NCBI GenBank assembly: GCA_964584315.1
Contig: CAZOZO010000057.1
Location: 1-16,324, forward strand
Source: CAXXOK01 sp964584315
GTDB taxonomy: Bacteria > Bacillota > Clostridia > Christensenellales > Aristaeellaceae
Direction: 5' to 3'
DNA: 16,324 bases
Shown here: piece by piece, positions 1-7,082 of the stretch
Position numbering within the stretch: the first letter of the stretch is position 1
How the letters are laid out: every line of letters starts with the position of its first letter
Made by a program: the position numbers and the translations under genes
The notes under the pieces: model-generated
Told to the model about the DNA's origin: nothing
The model's input: the letters and a program-made list of their open reading frames with translations, nothing else
Databases searched by the model: none

Positions 1-1195
1 AGCGGCTGAACACCATGCCGCCCAGCGTGTCGTACTCCTCGTCCAGCGGCAGCTCGATATCCAGCGCGTCGGACAGCGTTTCCAGATCGACCGTGCCCGA
101 GCAGCGCCAGAGGTTGTCCTCCAGCTTTTCGATCTCGCTCTCTTCCGCGGGGTCAAACTCGTCGTAAATATTGCCGACGATCTCTTCCAGCAGGTCCTCC
201 ATGGTCACGATCCCGCTCATGCCGCCGTATTCATCCACCACGATGGCCATGTGGGTCTTGCGCTTTTGCATATCGCGAAAGAGCGCGTCCGCCTGCACGG
301 TCTCGGGCACGAGGTAGGCGGGGCGAAGGAGCTCGCGCAGGGTGCGCGGGGTTTTGCTCTGCGCGTTGAGCAGAAAATCACGCGTGTTGAGCACGCCTAC
401 GATGTCGTCAATATCCTCGTCATACACGGGGAAGCGGCTCAGGCCGGATTCCTGAATGGTCTGGATGATCTCGTCGTAGCTGTCGTCCACCTGAATGGCG
501 ACCACGTCCATGCGGTGTACCATCAGCGAGGCCACGGTGGTATTGTTGAATTCAAAGATGTTTTCGATCATGGTGCGCTCATCCTGCAGGATGGAGCCGC
601 TCTCGCCGCCGATGTCCACCATCAGGCGAATCTCTTCCTCGGTTACCTGGCCGCCTGCGGCCTGCGGCTTGACGCGGAACAGCCGAAGCATCAGGTTGGT
701 GCTTTTGGAAAGCAGCCAGACAACGGGCTTGAAGACTTTCTGCACCAAGACGATCGCCCCGGCGCTCCAGCGCGCGACCTTGTCTGGGTTTTGCATGGCG
801 ATGCGCTTGGGCGTGAGCTCGCCCAGCACAAGGGTGAAGTAACTCAGAATCAGCGTGATCACAATCACGCACGCGGTATTGAGCGCCTCGGGAGACAATA
901 GCGAAAAGCCCGCGTTCACCATCGCCTTTGACAGGCGATCCGCGAACGAGTCCGCGGCGAACGCGCTGGCCAGAAAACCGCTTAAGGTTATGCAGACCTG
1001 TATGGTCGAGAGAAAATCGTTGGGAGACGTTGCAAGTTTTAGCATCACGGCGGCCTTTTTATCGCCCTCCTCCGCCTGCCTGCGCACTTTGTTTTCGTTC
1101 AGGGAGATCACGGCGATCTCCGTGGCGGCGAAAAAAGCGTTGACCAGGATGAGGATCAGCTGTACCAATAATTGACCGCCTATCGGGTCGTCCAA
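1..1195 (-). CDS. CNNM/HlyC/CorC-family membrane protein with CBS pair (partial, 3' end outside window)
   Basis: Reading the minus strand from the TTG at 1195 gives about 398 codons of one open frame that runs off the left edge. The N-terminal 190 or so residues are hydrophobic segments of the DUF21/CNNM type, including an early NAFFAATEIAVISLNENK stretch typical of the family. A CBS pair follows at about residues 215-335, with the VDEYGGMSGIVTMEDLLEE signature near residue 318. The start of the C-terminal transporter-associated domain comes next and is cut by the edge. Family members are linked to magnesium or other cation homeostasis or export; the older name haemolysin C is misleading. The TTG start is chosen because AAGGAGGG lies eight bases upstream and no ATG or GTG fits the conserved N-terminus. 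The gene follows the phoR terminator and has its own promoter, so it is probably not part of the phosphate operon. The exact substrate cannot be told from the sequence. Confidence 0.9.
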   Translation of the reverse strand, partial: MDDPIGGQLLVQLILILVNAFFAATEIAVISLNENKVRRQAEEGDKKAAVMLKLATSPNDFLSTIQVCITLSGFLASAFAADSFADRLSKAMVNAGFSLLSPEALNTACVIVITLILSYFTLVLGELTPKRIAMQNPDKVARWSAGAIVLVQKVFKPVVWLLSKSTNLMLRLFRVKPQAAGGQVTEEEIRLMVDIGGESGSILQDERTMIENIFEFNNTTVASLMVHRMDVVAIQVDDSYDEIIQTIQESGLSRFPVYDEDIDDIVGVLNTRDFLLNAQSKTPRTLRELLRPAYLVPETVQADALFRDMQKRKTHMAIVVDEYGGMSGIVTMEDLLEEIVGNIYDEFDPAEESEIEKLEDNLWRCSGTVDLETLSDALDIELPLDEEYDTLGGMVFSR

Positions 1196-1245
1196 AGAAT
1201 AGCCCTCCTTAGTATGGTTCCATCGGTGCCATGCCGATAAACGAT

Positions 1246-1274
1246 ATTATAGCACAAATACGGCCATTTTGCAC
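1246..1274 (-). promoter_or_regulatory. Extended -10 promoter for the CNNM-family gene
   Basis: On the minus strand a perfect TATAAT (1251-1246) is preceded directly by TGC, giving the extended -10 form TGnTATAAT. The -35 region is weak (TGCAAA or GTGCAA around 1268-1274, spacer 16-17), as is common for extended -10 promoters. Transcription would start near 1239, giving a leader of about 44 bases before the TTG start. A short inverted repeat (ATCGG/CCGAT, 1222-1238) sits at the start of this leader. This promoter lies after the phoR terminator and so gives the gene independent expression. Confidence 0.7.
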
Positions 1275-1326
1275 GCGACCGGCCACAAAATGCACCGTTG
1301 GTCGCTGTTGTCCCGGCGCTGTGCGT

Positions 1327-1358
1327 GAAAACGCCGCCCCGGTGTTTTGGGGGCGGCG
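1327..1358 (-). terminator. Rho-independent terminator of the pst-pho operon
   Basis: A perfect 9-bp GC stem (CGCCGCCCC, 1332-1340, pairing with 1350-1358) with a 9-base loop is followed, read on the minus strand, by a short run of T (1331-1328). It lies 10 bases after the phoR stop codon, exactly where the operon should end. Confidence 0.8.
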
Positions 1359-1368
1359 GAATGCTTTG

Positions 1369-3033
1369 TCAGGTCTTATCGGCGGTCTCCTTTTGCTCGG
1401 GGAAGAGGATGGTGATGGTCGTGCCCTTGCCAAGCTTGCTTGCAAGGTTCACCTCCGCGCCGTGCAGCTGCGCCCCATGCTTGACGATCGACAGACCCAG
1501 CCCCGTGCCGCCCGTCTCCTTGCTGCGGCTCTTATCCACACGGTAAAAGCGTTCAAACACACGCGCCTGATCCGCATCGGGGATGCCCAGGCCCGTATCG
1601 GCGATGGCAAAGCGCGGCTTTGTGCCCTCCAGCCCCACGGTGATGCGGGCCTCGCCCCCGCGACGGTTGTACTTGATGGCGTTGTCGATCAGGTTCAGCA
1701 GCATTTCCTCCAGCAGGGTACGGTCGCCCAGCACCACGGCGCTGGTACCTTCCACGGACAGGGTCACGGCCTGCCGGTCGGCATAGTCGCGCAGCTTGTT
1801 CACGCACGACTTAGCGAGCAGCAGCAGGTCGATGGGCTGCTTTTCGCCCACGGCCCCCTCGTCCAGCTTCGAAAGGCGGATGATATCCTCGATCAGCGAG
1901 AGCATCCGCTTGCTCTCGTCGTGTATCTTGCCCGCGAGCGAGGCGGTATCCTCCGGCTTGGCAAAACCCGTGGCCAGCAGCTCCGCGTAGCCGCTGATGG
2001 TGGTGAGCGGCGTGCGCAGCTCGTGGCTCACGTTGGCGCTGAACTGCTGGCGAGTCTGCTCGGCCAGCCGCGCTTCGGTCACGTCCTGCAAAAGCAGCAC
2101 CATGCCTACGCCCTCCTCCGCCACGCTGGCGGACACGCGGTAGATGCGCCCGCCGCGCATGAGCTCGCCCACGCCGCTGTTGTCCTTGAGCAGGCGCATG
2201 AGCGTTTCGTGGCGGTTGATCTCCGGCAGGGACTTGCCGGTCAGATCCTCCTGCTCCGGCGCGCCTAAAATGTGCCGCGCCGCAGGGTTGATGGCCAGCA
2301 CATGGTGCCCCTCGTCCAGCACGACCAGCCCTTCGCGCAGGCCGCTCAAAACGGCCTTCAGCTCCGCCTGCTGGCGCTTGAGGCGCTCCATCTGCGATAC
2401 GATGCGGCGGTTTTGCGCGTCCATGCGCCGCAGCATGGGGCTGAGCTCCGCGTAGCCGTCGCTCTGCAAAGGGTTGTCCAAGTCGATCCGGTTGAGCGGC
2501 CGCATGAACGAATTGGTGATAGGCCTTGCGAGGATGGCGGCCAGCACCATGCACATCAGCCACCCCAGCACCAGCCAGCCGGACATGCCACTGAGCATGG
2601 CGAACACGTTCTTCTGCGTGTCGCTCACGCGCAGCACTTGCCCGCTGGGAAGCTTGCGCGCGTAATACACGCTGGTCTCGCCCAGCGTCTCGCTGTTGCG
2701 GTAGGCCCAGCCCACACCGGTCTTGAAGGCCTCGCCGACTTCCTCGCGATCCAGGTGGTTTTCCATGTTGGCGGCGCTGTACTTGCTGTCGTAGAGCACG
2801 GTGCCGTCGGTATCCACGAGCGTCACGCGGTCGTAATACACGCCGCTTTTCAAAAACGCCACGTCGTCGGCCTGCGCGGCCATCAGCGCCGCGAGGGTAT
2901 CCGCCTGATCGGTGATGCGCTCACGTATCTGTTGGTTGAAAAACAGGTACATGCCACCGGTCAGGAGCCCGCACAGCAGCAGCGATATCACCAGCGAGAA
3001 ACCCACCAGGCTCCAGAACAGCTTTCTTCGCAT
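1369..3033 (-). CDS. phoR: Phosphate-responsive sensor histidine kinase PhoR
   Basis: A 554-residue membrane sensor kinase that would phosphorylate the neighbouring PhoB when phosphate is scarce. TM1 lies at about residues 8-32, an extracytoplasmic sensing region at 33-150, TM2 at about 151-170, a HAMP-like linker follows, and a PAS domain covers roughly 225-325. The HisKA box FSANVSHELRTPL carries the phospho-accepting His337. The ATPase domain has an N box (NLIDNAIKYN, Asn451), G1 (DTGLGIP, 479-485) and G2 (GGTGLGLSIV, 508-517). The order TM, sensor, TM, HAMP, PAS, kinase matches Gram-positive PhoR rather than the short-loop E. coli protein. The ATG at 3033 is chosen over an upstream in-frame start because the protein then begins with the TM1 leader MRRKLFWS and a GGAGGG site lies just before it, inside the end of phoB. 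Only two bases separate it from the phoB stop, so the pair is probably translationally coupled. Confidence 0.93.
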   Translation of the reverse strand: MRRKLFWSLVGFSLVISLLLCGLLTGGMYLFFNQQIRERITDQADTLAALMAAQADDVAFLKSGVYYDRVTLVDTDGTVLYDSKYSAANMENHLDREEVGEAFKTGVGWAYRNSETLGETSVYYARKLPSGQVLRVSDTQKNVFAMLSGMSGWLVLGWLMCMVLAAILARPITNSFMRPLNRIDLDNPLQSDGYAELSPMLRRMDAQNRRIVSQMERLKRQQAELKAVLSGLREGLVVLDEGHHVLAINPAARHILGAPEQEDLTGKSLPEINRHETLMRLLKDNSGVGELMRGGRIYRVSASVAEEGVGMVLLLQDVTEARLAEQTRQQFSANVSHELRTPLTTISGYAELLATGFAKPEDTASLAGKIHDESKRMLSLIEDIIRLSKLDEGAVGEKQPIDLLLLAKSCVNKLRDYADRQAVTLSVEGTSAVVLGDRTLLEEMLLNLIDNAIKYNRRGGEARITVGLEGTKPRFAIADTGLGIPDADQARVFERFYRVDKSRSKETGGTGLGLSIVKHGAQLHGAEVNLASKLGKGTTITILFPEQKETADKT

Positions 3034-3035
3034 GC

Positions 3036-3704
3036 TCAGCCCTCCAGCTTGTAGCCCACGCCCCGCACGGTCAGGATCATCTCGCCGCAAGCGCCCAGCT
3101 TTTGCCGCAGCGAGCGGATGTGCACGTCCACGGTGCGCGTGTCGCCCGCAAAGCCGATGCCCCACACGTCGTCCAGCAGTACCTCGCGCGTTACGGCGCG
3201 GCCCGCGTGTGCCATCAAAAAGGCGAGCAGTTCAAACTCCATATGCGTTAGTTCCACGTTCCGCTCGCCCGCCGCCACCAAGTGGCGGTCGCGGTCCAGC
3301 TTGAGCGTGCCCACGGCCAGCACCTGCGCGGGCTTGCCCTCCTCGCTGCGCCTGAGCAGCGCGCGCACACGGGCTAGCAGCTCCATGATGCCAAAGGGCT
3401 TGGTCAGGTAATCATCCGCGCCCGCATCCAGCCCGCGTACCTTGTCCATCTCCGCGCCCTTGGCGGTCACCAAGATCACGGGAAGGCGCTTGGTGCGCGG
3501 GTCGCGGCGCAGGCTCTGCAGCAGCGTAACGCCGTCCTCGCCGGGCAGCATCACATCCAGCAGCACCAATTGGGGCGTTGTTTTTTCCAGCGCGGCGCGG
3601 AAGGCGGCGGTGGCATTGAAACCCTCCGCGTCGAAGCCCGCCTGCCGGAGCGCGTACAGCTCCAGCTCGCGGACGCCGTCGTCATCCTCGACCACGTGTA
3701 TCAT
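3036..3704 (-). CDS. phoB: Phosphate-regulon response regulator PhoB/PhoP
   Basis: A 222-residue OmpR/PhoB-type response regulator. The receiver domain (about 1-115) has the acidic pair Asp7/Asp8, the phospho-acceptor Asp50 in LLDVMLPGEDG, Thr80 and Lys102 in the TKPFG motif. The winged-helix DNA-binding domain (about 125-222) ends in the typical TVRGVGYKLEG. It would bind the Pho boxes between pstC and pstS when phosphorylated by PhoR. Start: the ATG at 3704 gives the conserved beginning MIHVVEDD, overlaps the phoU stop as ATGA and has AAGGAGAA upstream; a longer in-frame reading lacks family similarity. The assignment to the phosphate regulon rests mainly on its position between phoU and phoR and on the Pho boxes in the same locus. 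Confidence 0.94.
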   Translation of the reverse strand: MIHVVEDDDGVRELELYALRQAGFDAEGFNATAAFRAALEKTTPQLVLLDVMLPGEDGVTLLQSLRRDPRTKRLPVILVTAKGAEMDKVRGLDAGADDYLTKPFGIMELLARVRALLRRSEEGKPAQVLAVGTLKLDRDRHLVAAGERNVELTHMEFELLAFLMAHAGRAVTREVLLDDVWGIGFAGDTRTVDVHIRSLRQKLGACGEMILTVRGVGYKLEG

Positions 3705-4351
3705 TGCAGCACTTCTCCTTTGTACAGGCCGGTGACCGAGTACTCCACCCACTCCGCGATGTTGGTGGCGTGGTCGCCGATGCGCTCGAAGTACTTGGCG
3801 ATCATCAGCAGGTCAAGCGCCTCGCTGCCCATGGACGAATCCGCGGCGAGCATCTCGATCAGCTCCTTGCGCACGTCCACGAACAGATCGTCCACAATGT
3901 CGTCGCTTTGGATCACCTCGCGGGCGAGCACCACGTCGCGGCGAACATACGCGTCGATGGCACGGTGCACCATATCGATGGCCGCGCTGGCCATGGCGCC
4001 AAAGTGCTCCGGCTGCTTGGCCGTATAGTCCATAAAGGTGACGATCTCGCTGATATCGGCGGCATGGTCGCCGATGCGCTCCATGTCCGTGATCATTTTA
4101 AGCGCGGAGGATACCACGCGCAGGTCGTGCGCCACAGGCTGGCGCGTCAGCAGCATCCTCAGGCACAGGCTCTCGATCTCGCGCTCCTTGCGATCCACCG
4201 CCGAGTCCGCCTCGATGATGGCGCGAGCCTTGGGCAGGTCGGCCGTCTGCAAAGCGTCGCACGCATCCTCGATGGTCGTTTCGATCATTGCGCCCATCTC
4301 GATCATCTGGGCATTCAAGACATCCACCTGTTCGTCGAAACGGTTCTTCAT
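3701..4351 (-). CDS. phoU: Phosphate signalling protein PhoU
   Basis: A 216-residue, almost wholly helical protein of two PhoU repeats, the usual length for the family. Acidic, metal-binding-type helices are visible, for example MITDMERIGDHAADI in the first repeat and MIAKYFERIGDHATNIAEW in the second; the paired ERIGDHA motifs are the PhoU hallmark. PhoU is a cytoplasmic regulator that connects the PstSCAB transporter with PhoR and keeps the kinase in its inhibiting state when phosphate is plentiful. The start ATG shares one base with the pstB stop (TGATG), with GGGGAGG eight bases upstream, and its end overlaps phoB by four bases. Translation of the three genes is therefore probably coupled. 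Confidence 0.95.
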   Translation of the reverse strand: MKNRFDEQVDVLNAQMIEMGAMIETTIEDACDALQTADLPKARAIIEADSAVDRKEREIESLCLRMLLTRQPVAHDLRVVSSALKMITDMERIGDHAADISEIVTFMDYTAKQPEHFGAMASAAIDMVHRAIDAYVRRDVVLAREVIQSDDIVDDLFVDVRKELIEMLAADSSMGSEALDLLMIAKYFERIGDHATNIAEWVEYSVTGLYKGEVLQ

Positions 4352-5100
4352 CAGCCGAACCTCCCCGTAATATAATCTTCGGTGCGCTTGTCCACGGGCA
4401 TGGAGAAGAGTTTTTCGGTCGCGCCGCTCTCCACCACTTCGCCAAGAAGGAAAAACGCGGTCGTATCGCTCACGCGCAGCGCCTGCTGCATGTTATGGGT
4501 CACCATCACAAGGGTGTATTTTTCCTTGAGCTGCATGGCCAGTTCCTCGATCTTGCCGGTGGAGATGGGGTCCAGCGCGCTGGTGGGTTCGTCCATCAGC
4601 AGCACCTCGGGCTGCACAGCCAAGGCGCGCGCGATGCACAGGCGCTGTTGCTGTCCGCCGGAGAGGCCAAGCGCGCTCTTTTGCAGCCTGTCCTTGAGTT
4701 CCTCCCAGATGGCCGCATCCACGAGCGATTTTTCTACGATCTCATCCAGCATGGCCTTGCGGTGCACGCCATGCGTGCGCGGGCCGTAGGCGATGTTGTC
4801 GTAGATGCTCATGGGAAAGGGGTTTGGTTTTTGAAACACCATGCCCACGCGCTTGCGCAGCAGGTTCACGTCCAGGTCGCCATAGATATCTTCGCCGTCG
4901 AGGGTCACGCTTCCTGTTACGCGGCAGCCCAGCACCAAGTCATTCATGCGGTTGAGCGTCTTGAGCAGCGTGGACTTGCCGCAGCCGGACGGGCCGATGA
5001 ACGCCGTGATGCGGTTGGCCTCGACGTTCAGGTTCACATCCTTGAGCGCGTGCAGGTCATCGTAATAGAGGTTGAGGTTAGCGATCTCGATCTTGCTCAT
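4351..5100 (-). CDS. pstB: Phosphate ABC transporter ATPase PstB
   Basis: A 249-residue ABC ATPase that powers phosphate import through PstC and PstA. Visible motifs are Walker A GPSGCGKST (36-44), the Q-loop Gln90 in MVFQKPNPFPMSIYDN, the signature LSGGQQQRL (146-154), Walker B VLLMDE (166-171), the D-loop SALD and the switch His202. The MVFQKPNPFPMSI stretch and the C-terminal TEDYITGRFG are characteristic of PstB among ABC proteins. The start is two bases after the pstA stop; the Shine-Dalgarno sequence AAGGAG is formed by the last codons of pstA. Confidence 0.97.
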   Translation of the reverse strand: MSKIEIANLNLYYDDLHALKDVNLNVEANRITAFIGPSGCGKSTLLKTLNRMNDLVLGCRVTGSVTLDGEDIYGDLDVNLLRKRVGMVFQKPNPFPMSIYDNIAYGPRTHGVHRKAMLDEIVEKSLVDAAIWEELKDRLQKSALGLSGGQQQRLCIARALAVQPEVLLMDEPTSALDPISTGKIEELAMQLKEKYTLVMVTHNMQQALRVSDTTAFFLLGEVVESGATEKLFSMPVDKRTEDYITGRFG

Positions 5101-5102
5101 GC

Positions 5103-6008
5103 TTACTCCTTTATGATCCTGCGGGAAATCAGGCTGCTAAGCCCGTTCATCAGCGTTACAAAAACCAGCAGCACCGCGGCGGTGGCATAGGCCTCGCCAA
5201 TATGCAGCCCCTCGCCGGAGAGCACGTACATGTGCACCGACAGCGTGCGGCCGGAGGACAGCAGGCCTTTGGGAAGGTTGGCGACCGTGCCGGCCGTGAA
5301 CAGCAGTGCCGCCGTCTCGCCCACGATGCGGCCGATGGCCAGCACCACGCCCGCGAGGATACCCGGGGCGGCGGGAGGCAGCACGATGCGCCACACGGTG
5401 CGCAGCTTGCCCGCGCCCAAGCCGTAGCTGCCCTCGCGGTAGCCGTCCGGCACGGAGAGCAGGGCTTCCTCGGTGGTGCGCAGGATCAGCGGCAGCACCA
5501 TCAGGCTCAGCGTGAGCGCACCGGATAGAAGCGACAGGCCCAGCTTGAGCGTGATCACGAAAAACATCATGCCGAACAGGCCATAGATGATGCTGGGGAT
5601 GCCCGCGAGCGTCTCCGCGGTCAGCCGCACGGACTTGACCAGAAAGCTGCCGCGATGGGCGTATTCGCTCAGGTATACGGCGCCGCCCACGCCGAGGGGC
5701 ACCGCAATCAGCAGCGCCAGTGCTGTGATGGCAAAGGTGTTCACCAACGCGGGAAGGAGGCTCTGGTTATCGCTGTTGTAGGTGAGGGAGAACAGCTCCG
5801 GCCGGATGTTGGGCACGCCCTTGACGAGGATGTCCACAACCAGCGTGAGGAGGGCAATGATGGTAACGGCCATGCCCAAGGCGCTAATCAGGCGCATCAG
5901 TGCCGAAAAGGGATGTCTGCGCCAGCGAAGGATGGATTTGCGCACCCAGCCCCTGAGCCGCGCCGCTGCGCCGGGCTTGCGGTAGACGCGCGTGTTTTCA
6001 GCCATCAT
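5103..6008 (-). CDS. pstA: Phosphate ABC transporter permease PstA
   Basis: A 301-residue membrane permease with about six transmembrane segments. It would form the phosphate channel together with PstC. The cytoplasmic coupling motif is seen in the region DGYREGSYGLGAGKLRTVW, followed by RIVLPPAAPGI and the conserved AIGRIVGETAALLFTAG. A basic N-terminal tail of about 35 residues precedes TM1. The start is the first of two adjacent ATGs; it overlaps the pstC stop as ATGA (6005-6008) and follows the AGGAGG-like end of pstC. The second ATG three bases downstream is equally possible and changes one residue only. Confidence 0.95.
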   Translation of the reverse strand: MMAENTRVYRKPGAAARLRGWVRKSILRWRRHPFSALMRLISALGMAVTIIALLTLVVDILVKGVPNIRPELFSLTYNSDNQSLLPALVNTFAITALALLIAVPLGVGGAVYLSEYAHRGSFLVKSVRLTAETLAGIPSIIYGLFGMMFFVITLKLGLSLLSGALTLSLMVLPLILRTTEEALLSVPDGYREGSYGLGAGKLRTVWRIVLPPAAPGILAGVVLAIGRIVGETAALLFTAGTVANLPKGLLSSGRTLSVHMYVLSGEGLHIGEAYATAAVLLVFVTLMNGLSSLISRRIIKE

Positions 6009-6868
6009 GCGTTCTCCCTCCTCTTGAGCATACTGAACGACAGGTTGATGAGCAGGATGAACACAAACAGCACCACGCCGGTAGCGATCAGCGCCTCACG
6101 GTGCAGGTCGGCTGCGTAGCCCATCTCGGTCACGATATTGCTGGTGAGCGTGCGGATGCCCTTGAGCAGACCCTTGGGCATGCGCGCCTGGTTGCCGGCC
6201 ACCATGACCACGGCCATCGTTTCGCCGATGGCACGACCGATGCCCAGCACTACTGCCGCGAGGATGCCGCTTTTGGCTGCGGGCACCACTGCGCGGAATA
6301 CGCTGCGCTCTTCGGTGGCGCCAAGCGCGAGGCTGCCCTCAAAATAGTTCTCCGGCACGGCGCGCACGGCGCTATAGGTAAGCTGGAGCACCGTGGGCAA
6401 AATCATCATGCCCAGCAGGATGCACGCCGTTAAAATGCTGAAGCCGTTGCCCCCGAAGGTTTCGCGCACCATGGGCACAAGGTTGGTGATGCCGAAAAAG
6501 CCGTACACCACCGAGGGGATGCCCGCCATGAGCGACACCATCGGCAACAGCACCTTGCGAAGGCCGGTGGGGCAGAAGCGCGCCAGATATACCCCGCCCA
6601 GGATGCCGATGGGCCCGCCGATGATCAGCGCGCCCGCCGTGACGTAGAGGCTGCCCACGATCATGGGCAGGATGCCGTACAGGCCGCTGCCGGAGTCGTT
6701 CACGTCCGGCGCCCACTTGGTGCCGGAGAGGAACGAGAACACATCAACCTTCTGGAAAAACGGGATGCCGTTCGCGAACAGGAAAATACAGATCAGCGCG
6801 ACAGCCGCGACGCACACGCTGGCCGAAGCCGCGAACACCCACCGCATCACGCGCTCCTTTAACCTCAT
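6005..6868 (-). CDS. pstC: Phosphate ABC transporter permease PstC
   Basis: A 287-residue permease, first gene of the pst-pho operon. TM1 lies at about residues 10-32, followed by an extracytoplasmic stretch and five further membrane segments. The coupling region YFEGSLALGATEERSVFR and the conserved GIGRAIGETMAVVMVAGN identify it as PstC. The frame is open from a GTG at 6892, but the ATG at 6868 (MRLKERVMRW) is preferred: AAAGGA lies nine bases before it, and the likely transcription start near 6891 leaves no room for an upstream ribosome site. Expression is expected under low phosphate from the Pho box and -10 element just upstream. Confidence 0.93.
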   Translation of the reverse strand: MRLKERVMRWVFAASASVCVAAVALICIFLFANGIPFFQKVDVFSFLSGTKWAPDVNDSGSGLYGILPMIVGSLYVTAGALIIGGPIGILGGVYLARFCPTGLRKVLLPMVSLMAGIPSVVYGFFGITNLVPMVRETFGGNGFSILTACILLGMMILPTVLQLTYSAVRAVPENYFEGSLALGATEERSVFRAVVPAAKSGILAAVVLGIGRAIGETMAVVMVAGNQARMPKGLLKGIRTLTSNIVTEMGYAADLHREALIATGVVLFVFILLINLSFSMLKRRENA

Positions 6869-6897
6869 GCCCATCCATCCTTTCATATACACAATAT

Positions 6898-6951
6898 AGG
6901 ATACGAAAGGGTTGTAAGCGCCGCGTATGCGGATTGTAAAATCCGTGTAAA
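6898..6951 (-). promoter_or_regulatory. Pho box and -10 element for pstC operon
   Basis: Read on the minus strand, four hexamers begin every 11 bases: TTTACA (6951-6946), TTTACA (6940-6935), CATACG (6929-6924) and CTTACA (6918-6913). This matches the four TT(A/C/T)A(C/T)A repeats with spacers of about five bases known for PhoP of Bacillus, with the third repeat degenerate. After a nine-base gap comes TATCCT (6903-6898), a fair -10 element, so the last repeat occupies the place of the -35. Transcription would start near 6891, about 23 bases before the pstC ATG. Confidence 0.8.
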
Positions 6952-6995
6952 ATCAGGAGACTTCCTATTTATTTATGGTTTTGCCGCAAATCGAT

Positions 6996-7049
6996 TTTAC
7001 ACAGTCTTAACGTGGCAAGCATGGCGGCTTTACATAGCCGTCGTATCAT
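6996..7049 (+). promoter_or_regulatory. Pho box and -10 element for pstS
   Basis: Four hexamers begin every 11 bases: TTTACA (6996), TTAACG (7007), AGCATG (7018, degenerate) and TTTACA (7029). Nine bases after the last one comes TATCAT (7044-7049), a probable -10. Spacing, the position of the degenerate repeat and the gap to the -10 are the same as in the pstC promoter on the other strand. The expected start of transcription is near 7056, giving a short leader of about 27 bases before the pstS ATG. The 44 bases between the two boxes (6952-6995) are AT-rich and contain no further repeat that I can see. Confidence 0.8.
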
Positions 7050-7082
7050 GAACACGAACCAAACGAAAGGAAGGATTCACAC

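Noticed and set aside
1231..2268. A 345-codon plus-strand frame opposite phoR
   Set aside because: It covers the phoR kinase domain and its terminator in antisense, with no recognisable domain.
6886..6892. GTG at 6892 or ATG at 6886 as the pstC start
   Set aside because: The predicted transcription start is at about 6891, so no leader would exist for a ribosome site; the ATG at 6868 has AAAGGA at suitable spacing.
6996..7034. The phased repeats as a CRISPR-like array
   Set aside because: Units are six bases with five-base gaps, far too short for CRISPR, and match the known Pho box pattern.
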